Origin: Proteiniphilum propionicum
GTDB lineage: Bacteria; Bacteroidota; Bacteroidia; Bacteroidales; Dysgonomonadaceae
DNA length: 64,000 nt
Assembly (NCBI RefSeq): GCF_022267555.1
Contig: NZ_CP073586.1
Location: forward strand, 930,001 to 994,000
Direction: 5' to 3'
In this document: piece by piece, positions 42,420-50,485 of the stretch
How positions within the stretch are numbered: position 1 is the stretch's first letter
Layout: every line of letters begins with the position of its first letter
Program-made: the position numbers and the translations under genes
Notes under the pieces: generated by a model
Databases searched by the model: none
Seen by the model: the letters and a program-made list of their open reading frames with translations, nothing else
Told to the model about the DNA's origin: nothing

Positions 42420-42427
42420 TACATTTG
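42420..42427 (+). promoter_or_regulatory. -7 box upstream of the phosphatase-like lipoprotein gene
   Basis: TACATTTG matches TAnnTTTG; a TTTG lies upstream at 42400-42403 with a shorter-than-usual 16-bp spacer. Transcription from here would begin near 42434, after the TTG at 42429, which supports the GTG start at 42447. Confidence 0.5.
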
Positions 42428-42446
42428 TTTGTTATTAAAGAGGAAA

Positions 42447-43514
42447 GTGAAGAAACTATATCCCATATTTATTCTGTTTTTACTGTATCTTCTTGTAAAC
42501 TCCTGTATGTCAACAGTAAAAATTACATCTGTAGTTGAAAAAGATACGGAGGGGGATTTTCTGTTAAAATGGGAAGTAAGCCCTGATCAGGAAGGTAACA
42601 TCGATATTTACTCATCTCTCACTGATAGTTCACTGACAAGTTTTACACAGATAACCTCCAGGAGTATCACTGACCAGGTTCTTAGGGTAAATCCTACAGG
42701 TTCCGGTTTAAGAGAGTATTTTATTCTCCGTACGGGGGGAGTACAGTCAGGTGTTGTTGCCAACAGAGCTATCGACATGAATAATATTAAGAATTTTAGA
42801 GATATAGGTGGATATTATACGACTGATAATCAACAGGTAAAATGGGGACAAATATACAGGTCTGCCGATTTAAGCAACGCTACATTATATGATCAGGAGA
42901 GGATAAGAAGGTTAAATATTAAGACAGTGATCGATTTCAGGTCGGAACGAGCTGCTAAAAAGTACCCTATTCTTATTCATCCTTCAATTAGAAAAATGTC
43001 TCTTCCGTTAAATCCTATGGATGCTTATAAGCTTGATGAGCAAATGAAAGATGTACATTTCGACCGGAGCGATGCTATACATTATGTTCAGGAGGAGTAT
43101 GTAGCTATTGTGGAAAATCATAAAGTTCAGTTCGGAGAGCTTTTCGATATTCTTACAAATGATAGTAACTATCCTGTGTTGCTGACCGGTTCACTGGGTA
43201 AAGATGGTGTTGGAATGGCAGCATATTTTATTTTATATGCCATTGGTGTACCTGAAATTACATTGGAACAGGATTATATGCTTTCTAATATGTACATAGA
43301 TCCTGCAAAAGCAGAAATAGATGCAAACAATCTCTCTGAATCTATGCAGGAAGCTGTGACTGCCATGCTGTCCGTTAACAGGGCATACTTGAATTATGCT
43401 ATTGACCATATAAAAACAAAGTATGGATCGGTTGACAATTACCTTGAAAAAGAGCTGCGGGTAACTCAGGGAAAAAGAAATTTATTGAAAAAATACCTTC
43501 TTTATCGTTTTTGA
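42447..43514 (+). CDS. Lipoprotein with a degenerate tyrosine-phosphatase (Y_phosphatase3-like) domain
   Basis: A 355-residue surface or periplasmic lipoprotein. I start at GTG 42447 (MKKLYPIFILFLL), because the frame's TTG lies between the -7 box and the expected transcript start. The signal peptide has lipobox LVNSC. After a beta-rich N-terminal part comes a domain like the tyrosine-phosphatase family 3: NIKNFRDIGGYYTTDNQQVKWGQIYRSADLS and TVIDFRSERAA are clear. The catalytic loop, normally HCxxGKDRTG, reads TGSLGKDGVG here (about nucleotides 43186-43215), so the nucleophilic Cys and the Arg are both missing. It is probably not an active phosphatase; a binding role is inferred. Confidence 0.82.
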   Translation: MKKLYPIFILFLLYLLVNSCMSTVKITSVVEKDTEGDFLLKWEVSPDQEGNIDIYSSLTDSSLTSFTQITSRSITDQVLRVNPTGSGLREYFILRTGGVQSGVVANRAIDMNNIKNFRDIGGYYTTDNQQVKWGQIYRSADLSNATLYDQERIRRLNIKTVIDFRSERAAKKYPILIHPSIRKMSLPLNPMDAYKLDEQMKDVHFDRSDAIHYVQEEYVAIVENHKVQFGELFDILTNDSNYPVLLTGSLGKDGVGMAAYFILYAIGVPEITLEQDYMLSNMYIDPAKAEIDANNLSESMQEAVTAMLSVNRAYLNYAIDHIKTKYGSVDNYLEKELRVTQGKRNLLKKYLLYRF

Positions 43515-43539
43515 TTACTGTTTATTCAATTTATTTTCA

Positions 43540-43547
43540 TACTTTTG
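43540..43547 (+). promoter_or_regulatory. Probable -7 box of the DEAD-box helicase promoter
   Basis: TACTTTTG followed by CACCC is an exact TAnnTTTG match in a common Bacteroidetes context. The transcript would have a leader of about 355 nt. Confidence 0.6.
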
Positions 43548-43908
43548 CACCCGATTTTGATGGGGTGATATGAAATTTTACATTTAAGGTTATCCTTATT
43601 ACCTTCATAAAATCACATATTGTAATTGAATTTTCTCTCATCTTTATGAACTATTTCGTTAATCTGGCACATAAGCTAAACTAGTTTGCATTATGTCGTG
43701 GATGGAAATAGTCTGACTTCTGTAAATATTTGCGTTTAAGCATTATTATCAGAAATCAGTCTTGGTTGCAATGTTATCGTAAAGCGATAAAAGAAACAAA
43801 ACTTATTTTAAGCATTGTTGTTGCGGTCAAATGACTCACCTTGGTGAGTAGTTGTGTGGAGTGGAGTATAGAGAAATATCAATACTCACACATTAAACAT
43901 TTATAAAA
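43548..43908 (+). promoter_or_regulatory. Long structured leader of the DEAD-box helicase gene
   Basis: The 360-nt region has no normal gene. It contains a possible 12-residue leader peptide (ATG 43646 to TAG 43684, MNYFVNLAHKLN) and several hairpins: ACTCAC/GTGAGT (43834-43839 with 43844-43849) and GAGTAT/ATACTC (43864-43869 with 43882-43887). The segment 43799-43840 resembles the gdhA leader. Long leaders are typical of cold-shock helicases; regulation here is inferred. Confidence 0.5.
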
Positions 43909-45660
43909 ATGAGAACATTCGAAGAATTAGGAGTTGATTCCCAAATTCAACTTGCCATTACTGAATTAGGTTTCGAACAGCCAATGCCTGTACAGGCAGA
44001 GGTAATCCCCCTTTTGCTGGGAAACACAAGCAATATTATAGCACTTGCCCAAACCGGAACCGGAAAAACAGCCGCATTTGGTATACCCATTATCCAGAAA
44101 ACAGATCCGAAATTTTTATCACCTCAAACGCTCATCCTTTGTCCAACAAGAGAACTGTGCCTTCAAATTGCAGGTGATCTGACTGACTATTCTAAATATG
44201 CGGAAGATGTAAAAATCCTTCCCGTTTATGGAGGTTCCAGTATTGAGAGCCAGATACGTGCCCTTAAAAGGGGTGTGCATATTATTGTGGCTACCCCGGG
44301 AAGGCTTATCGACCTGATAAACCGCAATACTGTATCACTGGATAATGTACAAACTTTTGTGTTGGATGAAGCAGATGAGATGCTAAACATGGGCTTTTCA
44401 GAAGATATTGACGAAATACTTTCGCATATTCCTGTGGAACGCAGTATGCTCCTTTTTTCTGCAACAATGCCGAAAGAGATTGAAAAAATAAGCCGGAAAT
44501 ATATGAAGAGTCCGGTAGAGGTTACTATAGGAAGGAAAAACGAGGGTGCTCAAAATGTAAGGCACATCTATTACATGGTGCATGCCAAAGATAAATATCT
44601 TGCACTGAAACGAATTGTAGATTATTATCCCAATATTTACGGAATAATTTTTTGCCGTACCAGAAAAGAGACACAGGAGATAGCAGAAAAACTTCTTCAG
44701 GACGGTTACGATGCAGACTCATTGCATGGCGACCTTTCCCAGGCACAACGCGATAATGTAATGAGTAAATTCAGAAACAGAAACCTTCAACTGCTGGTAG
44801 CAACTGATGTGGCTGCAAGAGGGTTGGATGTGGATGATGTTTCGCATGTAATAAATTTTGGTTTACCCGACGATTGTGAAGTTTATACTCATCGTAGCGG
44901 AAGGACCGGCAGGGCTGGCAAGACCGGTACATCAATCTCTATAATTCATATAAAAGAGAAAGGAAAAACTGCACAGATTGAAAAGCTTATCAACAAAAAA
45001 TTTGAGAGACGTGAAGTCCCGAAGGGCGATGTAATTTGTGAAAAACAGCTGTTCAACTTTGTTGATAAAATTGAAAAAGTAAAAGTGAACGAGGAAGAGA
45101 TAGAACGTCTGCTTCCATCTATTTTCCGTAAACTGGAATGGCTTGGAAAAGAAGATATAATAAAAAGAGTTGTCTCTCTGGAGTTCAATCGTCTGATTGA
45201 GTATTATCAGAAGGCCGAAGAGATTCACCAGCCTGAAGAGTCATCATCAAAAAGGAATGAAGGCAGATCTGGTGCTAAAAACTACGACAGAAATGAAAAA
45301 AATAGTCGTAAACCGGAAAAAGGTTATGCCCGCATATTTATCAATGTTGGGAAGATGGATGGTGCGAATCCGTCCACTCTTATGGGTTTCATCAATGAAA
45401 ATGTGAAAGGGAAAGTTCCTGTGGGAAGAATAGACCTGTTGAAAAGCTTCTCTTTTTTCGAAGTTCCCGATGAATATGCGTCGAAAGTGGTTAATACTTT
45501 TAGAGGTATGTACATAGATGAAAGGAAACTGGTAGTGCAAATGGCTCAGGATGGTCATAGTCCAGAGAGAGGGAGGAGAGATTTTGCAGACCGTTTTTAT
45601 CAGGAAAACAGCATAAACAGGCACAATAAAGGAAAAAATGGAGGTCGCAGGAAACGGTGA
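43909..45660 (+). CDS. DEAD-box RNA helicase with C-terminal DbpA-type RNA-binding domain (CsdA/DeaD-like)
   Basis: A 583-residue ATP-dependent RNA helicase that helps ribosome assembly and RNA unfolding, notably in the cold. In order: Q motif region GFEQPMPVQ, Walker A AQTGTGKT (47-54), PTREL, DEAD at 153-156, SAT at 184-186, the second RecA domain with HRSGRTGRAGKTG, then a basic linker and a DbpA-like RNA-recognition domain (RIFINVGKMDGANPSTLMGFI, FFEVPDEYASKVV). A basic tail (GGRRKR) ends the protein. The long structured leader points to post-transcriptional control. Confidence 0.94.
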   Translation: MRTFEELGVDSQIQLAITELGFEQPMPVQAEVIPLLLGNTSNIIALAQTGTGKTAAFGIPIIQKTDPKFLSPQTLILCPTRELCLQIAGDLTDYSKYAEDVKILPVYGGSSIESQIRALKRGVHIIVATPGRLIDLINRNTVSLDNVQTFVLDEADEMLNMGFSEDIDEILSHIPVERSMLLFSATMPKEIEKISRKYMKSPVEVTIGRKNEGAQNVRHIYYMVHAKDKYLALKRIVDYYPNIYGIIFCRTRKETQEIAEKLLQDGYDADSLHGDLSQAQRDNVMSKFRNRNLQLLVATDVAARGLDVDDVSHVINFGLPDDCEVYTHRSGRTGRAGKTGTSISIIHIKEKGKTAQIEKLINKKFERREVPKGDVICEKQLFNFVDKIEKVKVNEEEIERLLPSIFRKLEWLGKEDIIKRVVSLEFNRLIEYYQKAEEIHQPEESSSKRNEGRSGAKNYDRNEKNSRKPEKGYARIFINVGKMDGANPSTLMGFINENVKGKVPVGRIDLLKSFSFFEVPDEYASKVVNTFRGMYIDERKLVVQMAQDGHSPERGRRDFADRFYQENSINRHNKGKNGGRRKR

Positions 45661-45873
45661 TTGTTCCTCGGGGTTGAGCTGAATTTTTTACAGAGTGGGG
45701 TTCCTATATAATTCTCTTTATCTTTCAGATACTGTTGCAGTGCATCACCCTTTACTTAAAAAAGGAAGTCAAAAATTAAATCAATTTGATTCAATATCAG
45801 AAAAAATAAACTTTTCATTTATTTTATATGTGTCTTTAAAAAGGTATAGATGCTAAGTCTGTATCTTTTTTTA

Positions 45874-45881
45874 TATCTTTG
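45874..45881 (+). promoter_or_regulatory. -7 box of a small membrane protein gene
   Basis: TATCTTTG (followed by TGAACC) matches TAnnTTTG. Its position means the gene must start at the ATG at 45904, not earlier. Confidence 0.6.
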
Positions 45882-45903
45882 TGAACCATATAGCATAAGA
45901 CCT

Positions 45904-46074
45904 ATGGCACGAAGAAGACTTTCCCAGACTCAAATTGCTTTTATTATCATCCTCTGGCTTGTTCTGGTAGCGTATATTCTATTGTACGCTAAAATAACCT
46001 TTTATACCATTATTTCAATACTTATATCGGGAGCCATCGTATTTATTCCTGTTTACAAAAATCTAAAGAAATAG
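45904..46074 (+). CDS. Small two-helix membrane protein of unknown function
   Basis: A 56-residue protein (MARRRLSQTQIAF) with a basic N-terminus and two predicted membrane helices: IAFIIILWLVLVAYILLYA and FYTIISILISGAIVFIPVY, joined by a short loop, and a basic C-terminus. An ATG further upstream in the frame lies before the promoter -7 box, so this shorter form is more likely. Small membrane proteins of this type are common in Bacteroidetes between housekeeping genes; no family or function is recognised. It is monocistronic, between the helicase and gdhA. Confidence 0.7.
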   Translation: MARRRLSQTQIAFIIILWLVLVAYILLYAKITFYTIISILISGAIVFIPVYKNLKK

Positions 46075-46090
46075 GTTTTATAGTAACAAA

Positions 46091-46143
46091 AATGATAAAA
46101 ATATTAGAATATTTTTATCATTAGAAATTTATTTCTAATTTTG
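46091..46143 (+). promoter_or_regulatory. gdhA promoter with two consecutive palindromes
   Basis: A perfect 14-bp inverted repeat, AATGATAAAAATAT (46091-46104) with ATATTTTTATCATT (46109-46122), is followed by a second, ATTAGAAATTTATTTCTAAT (46120-46139), which overlaps the -7 box TAATTTTG (46136-46143). The arrangement suggests repressor operators, or, for the first, a terminator of the preceding small gene. Confidence 0.55.
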
Positions 46144-46194
46144 CATTTCAAAGTGATTATTTTTATACGAATTGTTAGAAAAATAATTTTAATG

Positions 46195-46235
46195 AAACTT
46201 GAATTAACGTTCTTGCTGCGGTAAAATGGTTACTA
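46195..46235 (+). promoter_or_regulatory. gdhA leader segment resembling the helicase leader
   Basis: AAACTT followed 22 nt later by TGCGGTAAAATGGTTACT resembles the helicase leader (43799-43840), where AAACTT is followed 23 nt later by TGCGGTCAAATGACTCACC. The gdhA leader is about 185 nt. Confidence 0.4.
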
Positions 46236-46333
46236 CAAGTCTTCTGCAAAACAATGAAATCGAAATGATTAATATAATTATTAGAGGTTGCATCTGACAA
46301 TAGTATAAATAAACAGATGAAATAATAAATTGT

Positions 46334-47668
46334 ATGAAAGCTTCAGAGGTTATCGATCTATTAAAAAGACGTTTCCCCAACGAACCGGAATATCATCAGG
46401 CTGTTGAGGAAGTAGTTGAATCAATCGAGGATGCTTATAATGAACATCCTGAGTTTGAAAAAGCAAATATAATTGAGCGTTTGGTTATCCCGGATAAGAT
46501 ACACTCTTTTCGTGTTACCTGGGTAGATGATAAAGGAAATGTGCAGACCAATATGGGGTATCGTGTCCAGCATAACAATGCTATTGGGCCCTATAAGGGC
46601 GGAATTCGCTTTCATGCATCGGTATCTCCTTCTATTCTGAAATTTCTTGCTTTTGAGCAGACATTTAAAAATGCTCTTACCACTCTTCCTATGGGTGGTG
46701 CCAAAGGAGGATCAGATTTCTCACCTCGCGGTAGGTCCGATGGTGAGATTATGCGTTTTTGTCAGGCATTTGTTGAGGGATTGTGGCGAGTGATCGGGCC
46801 TAATACCGATGTGCCTGCCGGGGATATTGGTGTAGGAGGACGTGAAGTAGGCTATATGTTCGGCAAATACAAGAAGCTGGCCGAAGAGTTCACAGGTACG
46901 TTTACAGGCAAGGGACGCGAGTTTGGAGGTTCTCTTATTCGCCCTGAAGCAACCGGATACGGGAATGTATATTTTCTGCTGGAGATGCTGAAGACCAGGA
47001 ATATTGATATAAAAGGGAAAAAATGTCTGGTGTCCGGATCCGGAAACGTGGCACAATATACCTGTGAGAAACTGATTGAGCTGGGAGCTATACCTGTTTC
47101 TCTTTCTGATTCAGATGGTTATATATATGATCCCGACGGAATTACAAGAGAAAAACTTGACTTCGTAATGGAACTGAAAAATCTTTATCGCGGCCGTATT
47201 CGCGAATATGCCGAAGAGTATGGTTGTAAATACGTTCCAGGAGCACGCCCTTGGGGAGAAAAAGCAGATATTGCCCTTCCGTCGGCCACGCAGAACGAGA
47301 TTGACCAATCGGATGCCGCGCTCCTTGTAAAGAATGGGATTATTGCAGTATCGGAAGGTGCCAACATGCCTAGTACTCCTGAGGCAATAGAGATTTTTCA
47401 ACAACACAAGATCCTTTATGCACCCGGTAAAGCTGCAAATGCCGGAGGTGTTTCGGTATCGGGACTGGAGATGACACAAAATTCAGAACGTTACAGCTGG
47501 CCAGCTGAACAGGTGGATGAAAAATTGAAATGGATCATGGGTAATATCCACGAAAATTGCGTTAAATACGGAACCGAAAGCGATGGTTATATCAACTACG
47601 TGAAAGGCGCTAACATTGCAGGGTTCATGAAGGTTGCCAAGGCCATGATGAGCCAAGGTGTTTTGTGA
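46334..47668 (+). CDS. gdhA: Glutamate dehydrogenase
   Basis: A 444-residue hexameric glutamate dehydrogenase, converting 2-oxoglutarate and ammonia to glutamate. The catalytic region is PMGGAKGGSDFSPRGRSDGE, with the active-site Lys in GGAKGG, and substrate residues in NNAIGPYKGGIRFHASV. The nucleotide-binding fold has GSGNVAQY. Length and the NADP-type SDSDGY sequence after the second strand of the fold suggest the NADPH-dependent biosynthetic form usual in Bacteroides. A palindromic promoter and a long leader suggest regulation by nitrogen status. Confidence 0.96.
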   Translation: MKASEVIDLLKRRFPNEPEYHQAVEEVVESIEDAYNEHPEFEKANIIERLVIPDKIHSFRVTWVDDKGNVQTNMGYRVQHNNAIGPYKGGIRFHASVSPSILKFLAFEQTFKNALTTLPMGGAKGGSDFSPRGRSDGEIMRFCQAFVEGLWRVIGPNTDVPAGDIGVGGREVGYMFGKYKKLAEEFTGTFTGKGREFGGSLIRPEATGYGNVYFLLEMLKTRNIDIKGKKCLVSGSGNVAQYTCEKLIELGAIPVSLSDSDGYIYDPDGITREKLDFVMELKNLYRGRIREYAEEYGCKYVPGARPWGEKADIALPSATQNEIDQSDAALLVKNGIIAVSEGANMPSTPEAIEIFQQHKILYAPGKAANAGGVSVSGLEMTQNSERYSWPAEQVDEKLKWIMGNIHENCVKYGTESDGYINYVKGANIAGFMKVAKAMMSQGVL

Positions 47669-47764
47669 TAAGTTATATACTTATTCCCGGATAACGGCTT
47701 TTTGCCGCAGTAAATGCAATTTCAAATAGGGATTCATAAATTTTTTTTATTCTGAGAATTGACG

Positions 47765-47772
47765 TATTTTTG
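47765..47772 (+). promoter_or_regulatory. Promoter -7 box of tRNA-Arg
   Basis: TATTTTTG followed by CA is an exact TAnnTTTG match, 18 bp before the mature 5' end of the tRNA, an ordinary distance for tRNA genes in this group. Confidence 0.6.
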
Positions 47773-47789
47773 CATTCTGAAAAAAGGAT

Positions 47790-47863
47790 GGTCCGGTAGC
47801 TCAGCTGGATAGAGCAACAGCCTTCTAAGCTGTGGGTCGTGGGTTCGAATCCCGCTCGGATCA
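47790..47863 (+). tRNA. tRNA-Arg (anticodon UCU)
   Basis: The 74-nt cloverleaf is complete: acceptor GGTCCGG pairs with TCGGATC, the D-arm is GCTCAGCTGGATAGAGC, the anticodon stem ACAGC/GCTGT encloses CTTCTAA with anticodon TCT, and the T-arm is GTGGG-TTCGAAT-CCCGC. CCA is not encoded. A terminator hairpin follows. Its 3' end is the likely integration site of the element that follows. Confidence 0.96.
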
Positions 47864-47877
47864 CTCTAAAAATAAAG

Positions 47878-47909
47878 CACTTATCTAAATGTTTAGGTAA
47901 GTGTTTTTT
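47878..47909 (+). terminator. Terminator after tRNA-Arg
   Basis: CACTTATCTAA (47878-47888) pairs with TTAGGTAAGTG (47893-47903), including one G-T pair, over a 4-nt loop, and is followed by TTTTTT. Confidence 0.85.
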
Positions 47910-48114
47910 GTTTTGGGAAAACAATGGGAAAACTAAAGGCTACTAATACTAATATATATCCACAATTTTCAATAACCCTAAAACACCTATTTACATTAGT
48001 TTTTAACCTGAAGGACTTAAATCTATTAAAGATATTGTAATAATTAATTATATTTGTGAAAACATGTTGGTACAAAACTTTCCAGTATATTTATTGGTTT
48101 GTGGGATAATTTTA

Positions 48115-48147
48115 AGTTTCTGAATTCACTAAATGGATTCAGAAACT
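48115..48147. repeat. Perfect 11-bp inverted repeat near the element's left end
   Basis: AGTTTCTGAAT (48115-48125) and ATTCAGAAACT (48137-48147) are exact inverse complements, 11 nt apart, followed by a short T-rich stretch. They lie in the 340-bp gap between tRNA-Arg and the first gene of the element. It may be a terminator hairpin or a protein-binding site; the rest of the gap shows nothing else. Confidence 0.6.
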
Positions 48148-48241
48148 ATTTATTTTAATTAACATGCAACAAATACCGTGTGCGTAATAATAATCTGTAA
48201 TGCTGAAATTTTAATCAAATTGAGAGGTTTTTTAAAATTCT

Positions 48242-49702
48242 ATGAGAGCAAAAGTATACGTTGAAACCAATAAAAAAGATATTTACTATTATGACCATGT
48301 AAAAAAAGCTGTATATGATCTATATCCATTAAGAGTTGATAAGATTCAAACGCTGGAATATTTCAATGATAATCTATATGCCGATTCCAGATACCGGGCT
48401 TTTAAAAAAAACAATAACGATAAAATTAAAGAGTCCGATTTTAAAGAATTACCTGGTGAAGTAAATCGTGATATTGCTTATAAGGTTAGGATTGAACTAT
48501 TGAATGTTATTTCAGACGATGATACTTTCATATTCGCGCATAATATATTAGCTCTAGGTATAAATAAATATGTTGAATCTCATAGATTAAATATTTGTAA
48601 GCCTAAACTGGAGAGTCTTGATGTTATATCAAAAATTGAGAATTTAATTTGCGAAAATAATGAAGATTATCCAAAATATAATTTGTCAGAATTCTTAATG
48701 CAGAAGGATCACTGGGAGTTTTATTGCAATCAAAATAGTGAACTTCAAAAGGATGAGAAATGGTGGCTTGAGGCTTTCAATTATGCTTATGAACTATTTG
48801 ACAATGTACGTGTGAAGTCTTATGATCCTTTTAAGGCACAGTATATCATTAAAAATATTTATTTTAATGACAAAGAGTTTGAGCAAATTATTGTTACGAT
48901 TATCAAAAATCTAATTGATAATTATAATTGCAATAATGATGATGAAAAAAGGAAGCGTTTGAAAATGCTATCAGTAATGATAGAAGAGTATAATAGTGAG
49001 AGTTACTTGAATATCGATAAGTATTATCAAAATAAATTACCTACCCTAAATCCTGATAAAATCAATTGGCTTAAAGCAACAAAGGTATTTAATTACAATA
49101 TCATTAGAAAGTGGGTATTTCATGACTCCTTTAACCATGATCAGAGATTGAATATTATTAACCTTATAGAGAAAAAATACTATAAGGAAAAAGCAAGCCA
49201 TCCAGATATTCTAATATATGATCTTTCAGAATATTTCCAGAACTTAAGAGATGAGGTTAATTCAAATCTAATCAAAGAGTGTGATGAGGTTAATTCATAC
49301 AACGAGTCTTCATTTATGAAGGAAATTGAAGCTCTGAAAATTGATTTATTCCAAAAAACTAATGAAGTTGAGAGGTTATACCGGGAGAATGAAGCACTTA
49401 ATAAGGAAAATCAAAAACTTGCAATAGATGTTTCTAATGATGGAATGACTGTTTCTCAACTGGCCATAACTTTCTATTACTTTTTTAATGAGTTGGGTGT
49501 TAACTTTGGCAACTCAGATAAAACTGAATGGGCAAAGTTGATTAATATAATAACCGGTAAGAGTAGAGAGAGGATCAGAAGAGCGCTTAATATTGAATTT
49601 GATACAAAAATCTCACAGAAAAATCTAAGATATATTGCTGGTTGTTTCCATAATTTATTCCCGCTTATCGAAGATAAAATAATAAAAGATATCAAAGAGT
49701 AA
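48242..49702 (+). CDS. Unrecognised 486-residue element protein with a coiled coil
   Basis: I do not recognise this protein. It is soluble, AT-rich in codon use, and helical. Residues 1-120 include an aromatic patch (YVETNKKDIYYYDHVKK), the middle is rich in charged helices, a coiled coil runs from about 358 to 396 (EIEALKIDLFQKTNEVERLY), and the C-terminal part (400-486) has a compact look with ITGKSRERIRRALN and AGCFHNLFPLIEDKI. Such C-terminal domains occur in proteins of Bacteroidetes mobile elements, in my recollection. Three 12-bp tandem repeats begin 3 bp after its stop, which suggests that this protein, or a neighbour, binds them. Confidence 0.75.
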   Translation: MRAKVYVETNKKDIYYYDHVKKAVYDLYPLRVDKIQTLEYFNDNLYADSRYRAFKKNNNDKIKESDFKELPGEVNRDIAYKVRIELLNVISDDDTFIFAHNILALGINKYVESHRLNICKPKLESLDVISKIENLICENNEDYPKYNLSEFLMQKDHWEFYCNQNSELQKDEKWWLEAFNYAYELFDNVRVKSYDPFKAQYIIKNIYFNDKEFEQIIVTIIKNLIDNYNCNNDDEKRKRLKMLSVMIEEYNSESYLNIDKYYQNKLPTLNPDKINWLKATKVFNYNIIRKWVFHDSFNHDQRLNIINLIEKKYYKEKASHPDILIYDLSEYFQNLRDEVNSNLIKECDEVNSYNESSFMKEIEALKIDLFQKTNEVERLYRENEALNKENQKLAIDVSNDGMTVSQLAITFYYFFNELGVNFGNSDKTEWAKLINIITGKSRERIRRALNIEFDTKISQKNLRYIAGCFHNLFPLIEDKIIKDIKE

Positions 49703-49705
49703 ATT

Positions 49706-49753
49706 TGTAACCCCCTCTGTAACCCCTTCTGTAACTCCCTGACTCCGTTACAG
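49706..49753. repeat. Three tandem 12-bp repeats with an inverted end copy
   Basis: TGTAACCCCCTC (49706-49717), TGTAACCCCTTC (49718-49729) and TGTAACTCCCTG (49730-49741) are in direct tandem; CTGTAAC (49729-49735) is matched in inverse by GTTACAG (49747-49753). They resemble iterons or operator repeats. Confidence 0.85.
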
Positions 49754-49779
49754 CCTATATTTAGCTATCTATATTTGTC

Positions 49780-49815
49780 CCATCACCTCACTGTAGAGGT
49801 GGTGGCTTATTTTTT
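49780..49815 (+). terminator. Hairpin terminator before the helix-turn-helix genes
   Basis: CCATCACCTC (49780-49789) pairs with GAGGTGGTGG (49796-49805) over a 6-nt loop, with one T-G pair, followed by TTATTTTTTATT. Confidence 0.8.
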
Positions 49816-49853
49816 ATTGGCACATAAATAAGTCTATTAATGCCATTAATATT

Positions 49854-50216
49854 ATGGATGACAAAACAATTACATTTAATGAAGTACCTGAAGCTATTAC
49901 TGTTCTGATTGAGAAAATTGGAAATCTTGAAAACATGATTGAAGCAACATTGAATTCCAAACCTAATGAAGCTGTATGGATGAATGTTGATGAACTGTGT
50001 GCTTATCTCCCTGCGAAGCCGGCCAAACAAACTGTTTACGGTTGGGTGTGCTCTAAATTTATTCCTTATCATAAGAAAGGGAAGAAATTACAGTTTCTGA
50101 AAAGTGAAATCGATGAGTGGTTAATGAGTGATACCAAAGAAGAGGAGGCTCTGCAAGAAGCAATTGAGGAACAAACTAAACGTATCCGTAATAATATAAG
50201 AAGGAGGAGCCTATGA
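49854..50216 (+). CDS. Helix-turn-helix (excisionase-like) protein, first copy
   Basis: A 120-residue protein with an N-terminal coiled stretch and a MerR/excisionase-type helix-turn-helix in the middle (MNVDELCAYLPAKPAKQTVYGW, KKGKKLQFLKSEIDEWL). Proteins of this kind act in Bacteroidetes elements as excisionases or plasmid-type replication or transcription regulators. Its stop TGA overlaps the start ATG of the next gene (ATGA), so the pair is translated together. It follows a terminator, so a promoter must lie in the short gap before it. Confidence 0.85.
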   Translation: MDDKTITFNEVPEAITVLIEKIGNLENMIEATLNSKPNEAVWMNVDELCAYLPAKPAKQTVYGWVCSKFIPYHKKGKKLQFLKSEIDEWLMSDTKEEEALQEAIEEQTKRIRNNIRRRSL

Positions 50217-50485
50217 AAGGAGTAGATTTAACTGATCGGCAAGATGAATGGTCTGACTGGATTGATGCTCAGGATGTATGCACTAACATGCATATTAGTC
50301 AGCGAACTTTACAGACCTGGAGAATTGAAGGTCTGCTTCCTTTCTCACGGATTAAAGGTAAGTTATATTACAGAAAGTCGGACATCTTTTTATTACTTAA
50401 AGAAAATTATAATGGTGACTTAAGAAGAGGTGATTACGAGAGTGAAGATGATGGGAAAGGAGGTATGAATGCTAGTGAAATGTGA
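50213..50485 (+). CDS. Helix-turn-helix (excisionase-like) protein, second copy
   Basis: A 90-residue protein with the same fold type: WIDAQDVCTNMHISQRTLQTWRIEGLLPF followed by GKLYYRKSDIFLLL, the wing of a winged helix. It overlaps the previous gene by four bases and the next by 17 bases, so all three are one translational unit. Two linked small DNA-binding proteins before a replication helicase are a common layout in Bacteroidetes integrative elements. The function, excision or control of replication genes, is inferred. Confidence 0.85.
   Translation: MKGVDLTDRQDEWSDWIDAQDVCTNMHISQRTLQTWRIEGLLPFSRIKGKLYYRKSDIFLLLKENYNGDLRRGDYESEDDGKGGMNASEM

Noticed and set aside
47673-47924. Minus-strand frame of 83 codons covering the tRNA
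   Set aside because: It contains RAGFEPTTHSLEGCCSIQLSYR-type sequence, which is simply the antisense translation of a tRNA gene; this is a known false gene call.
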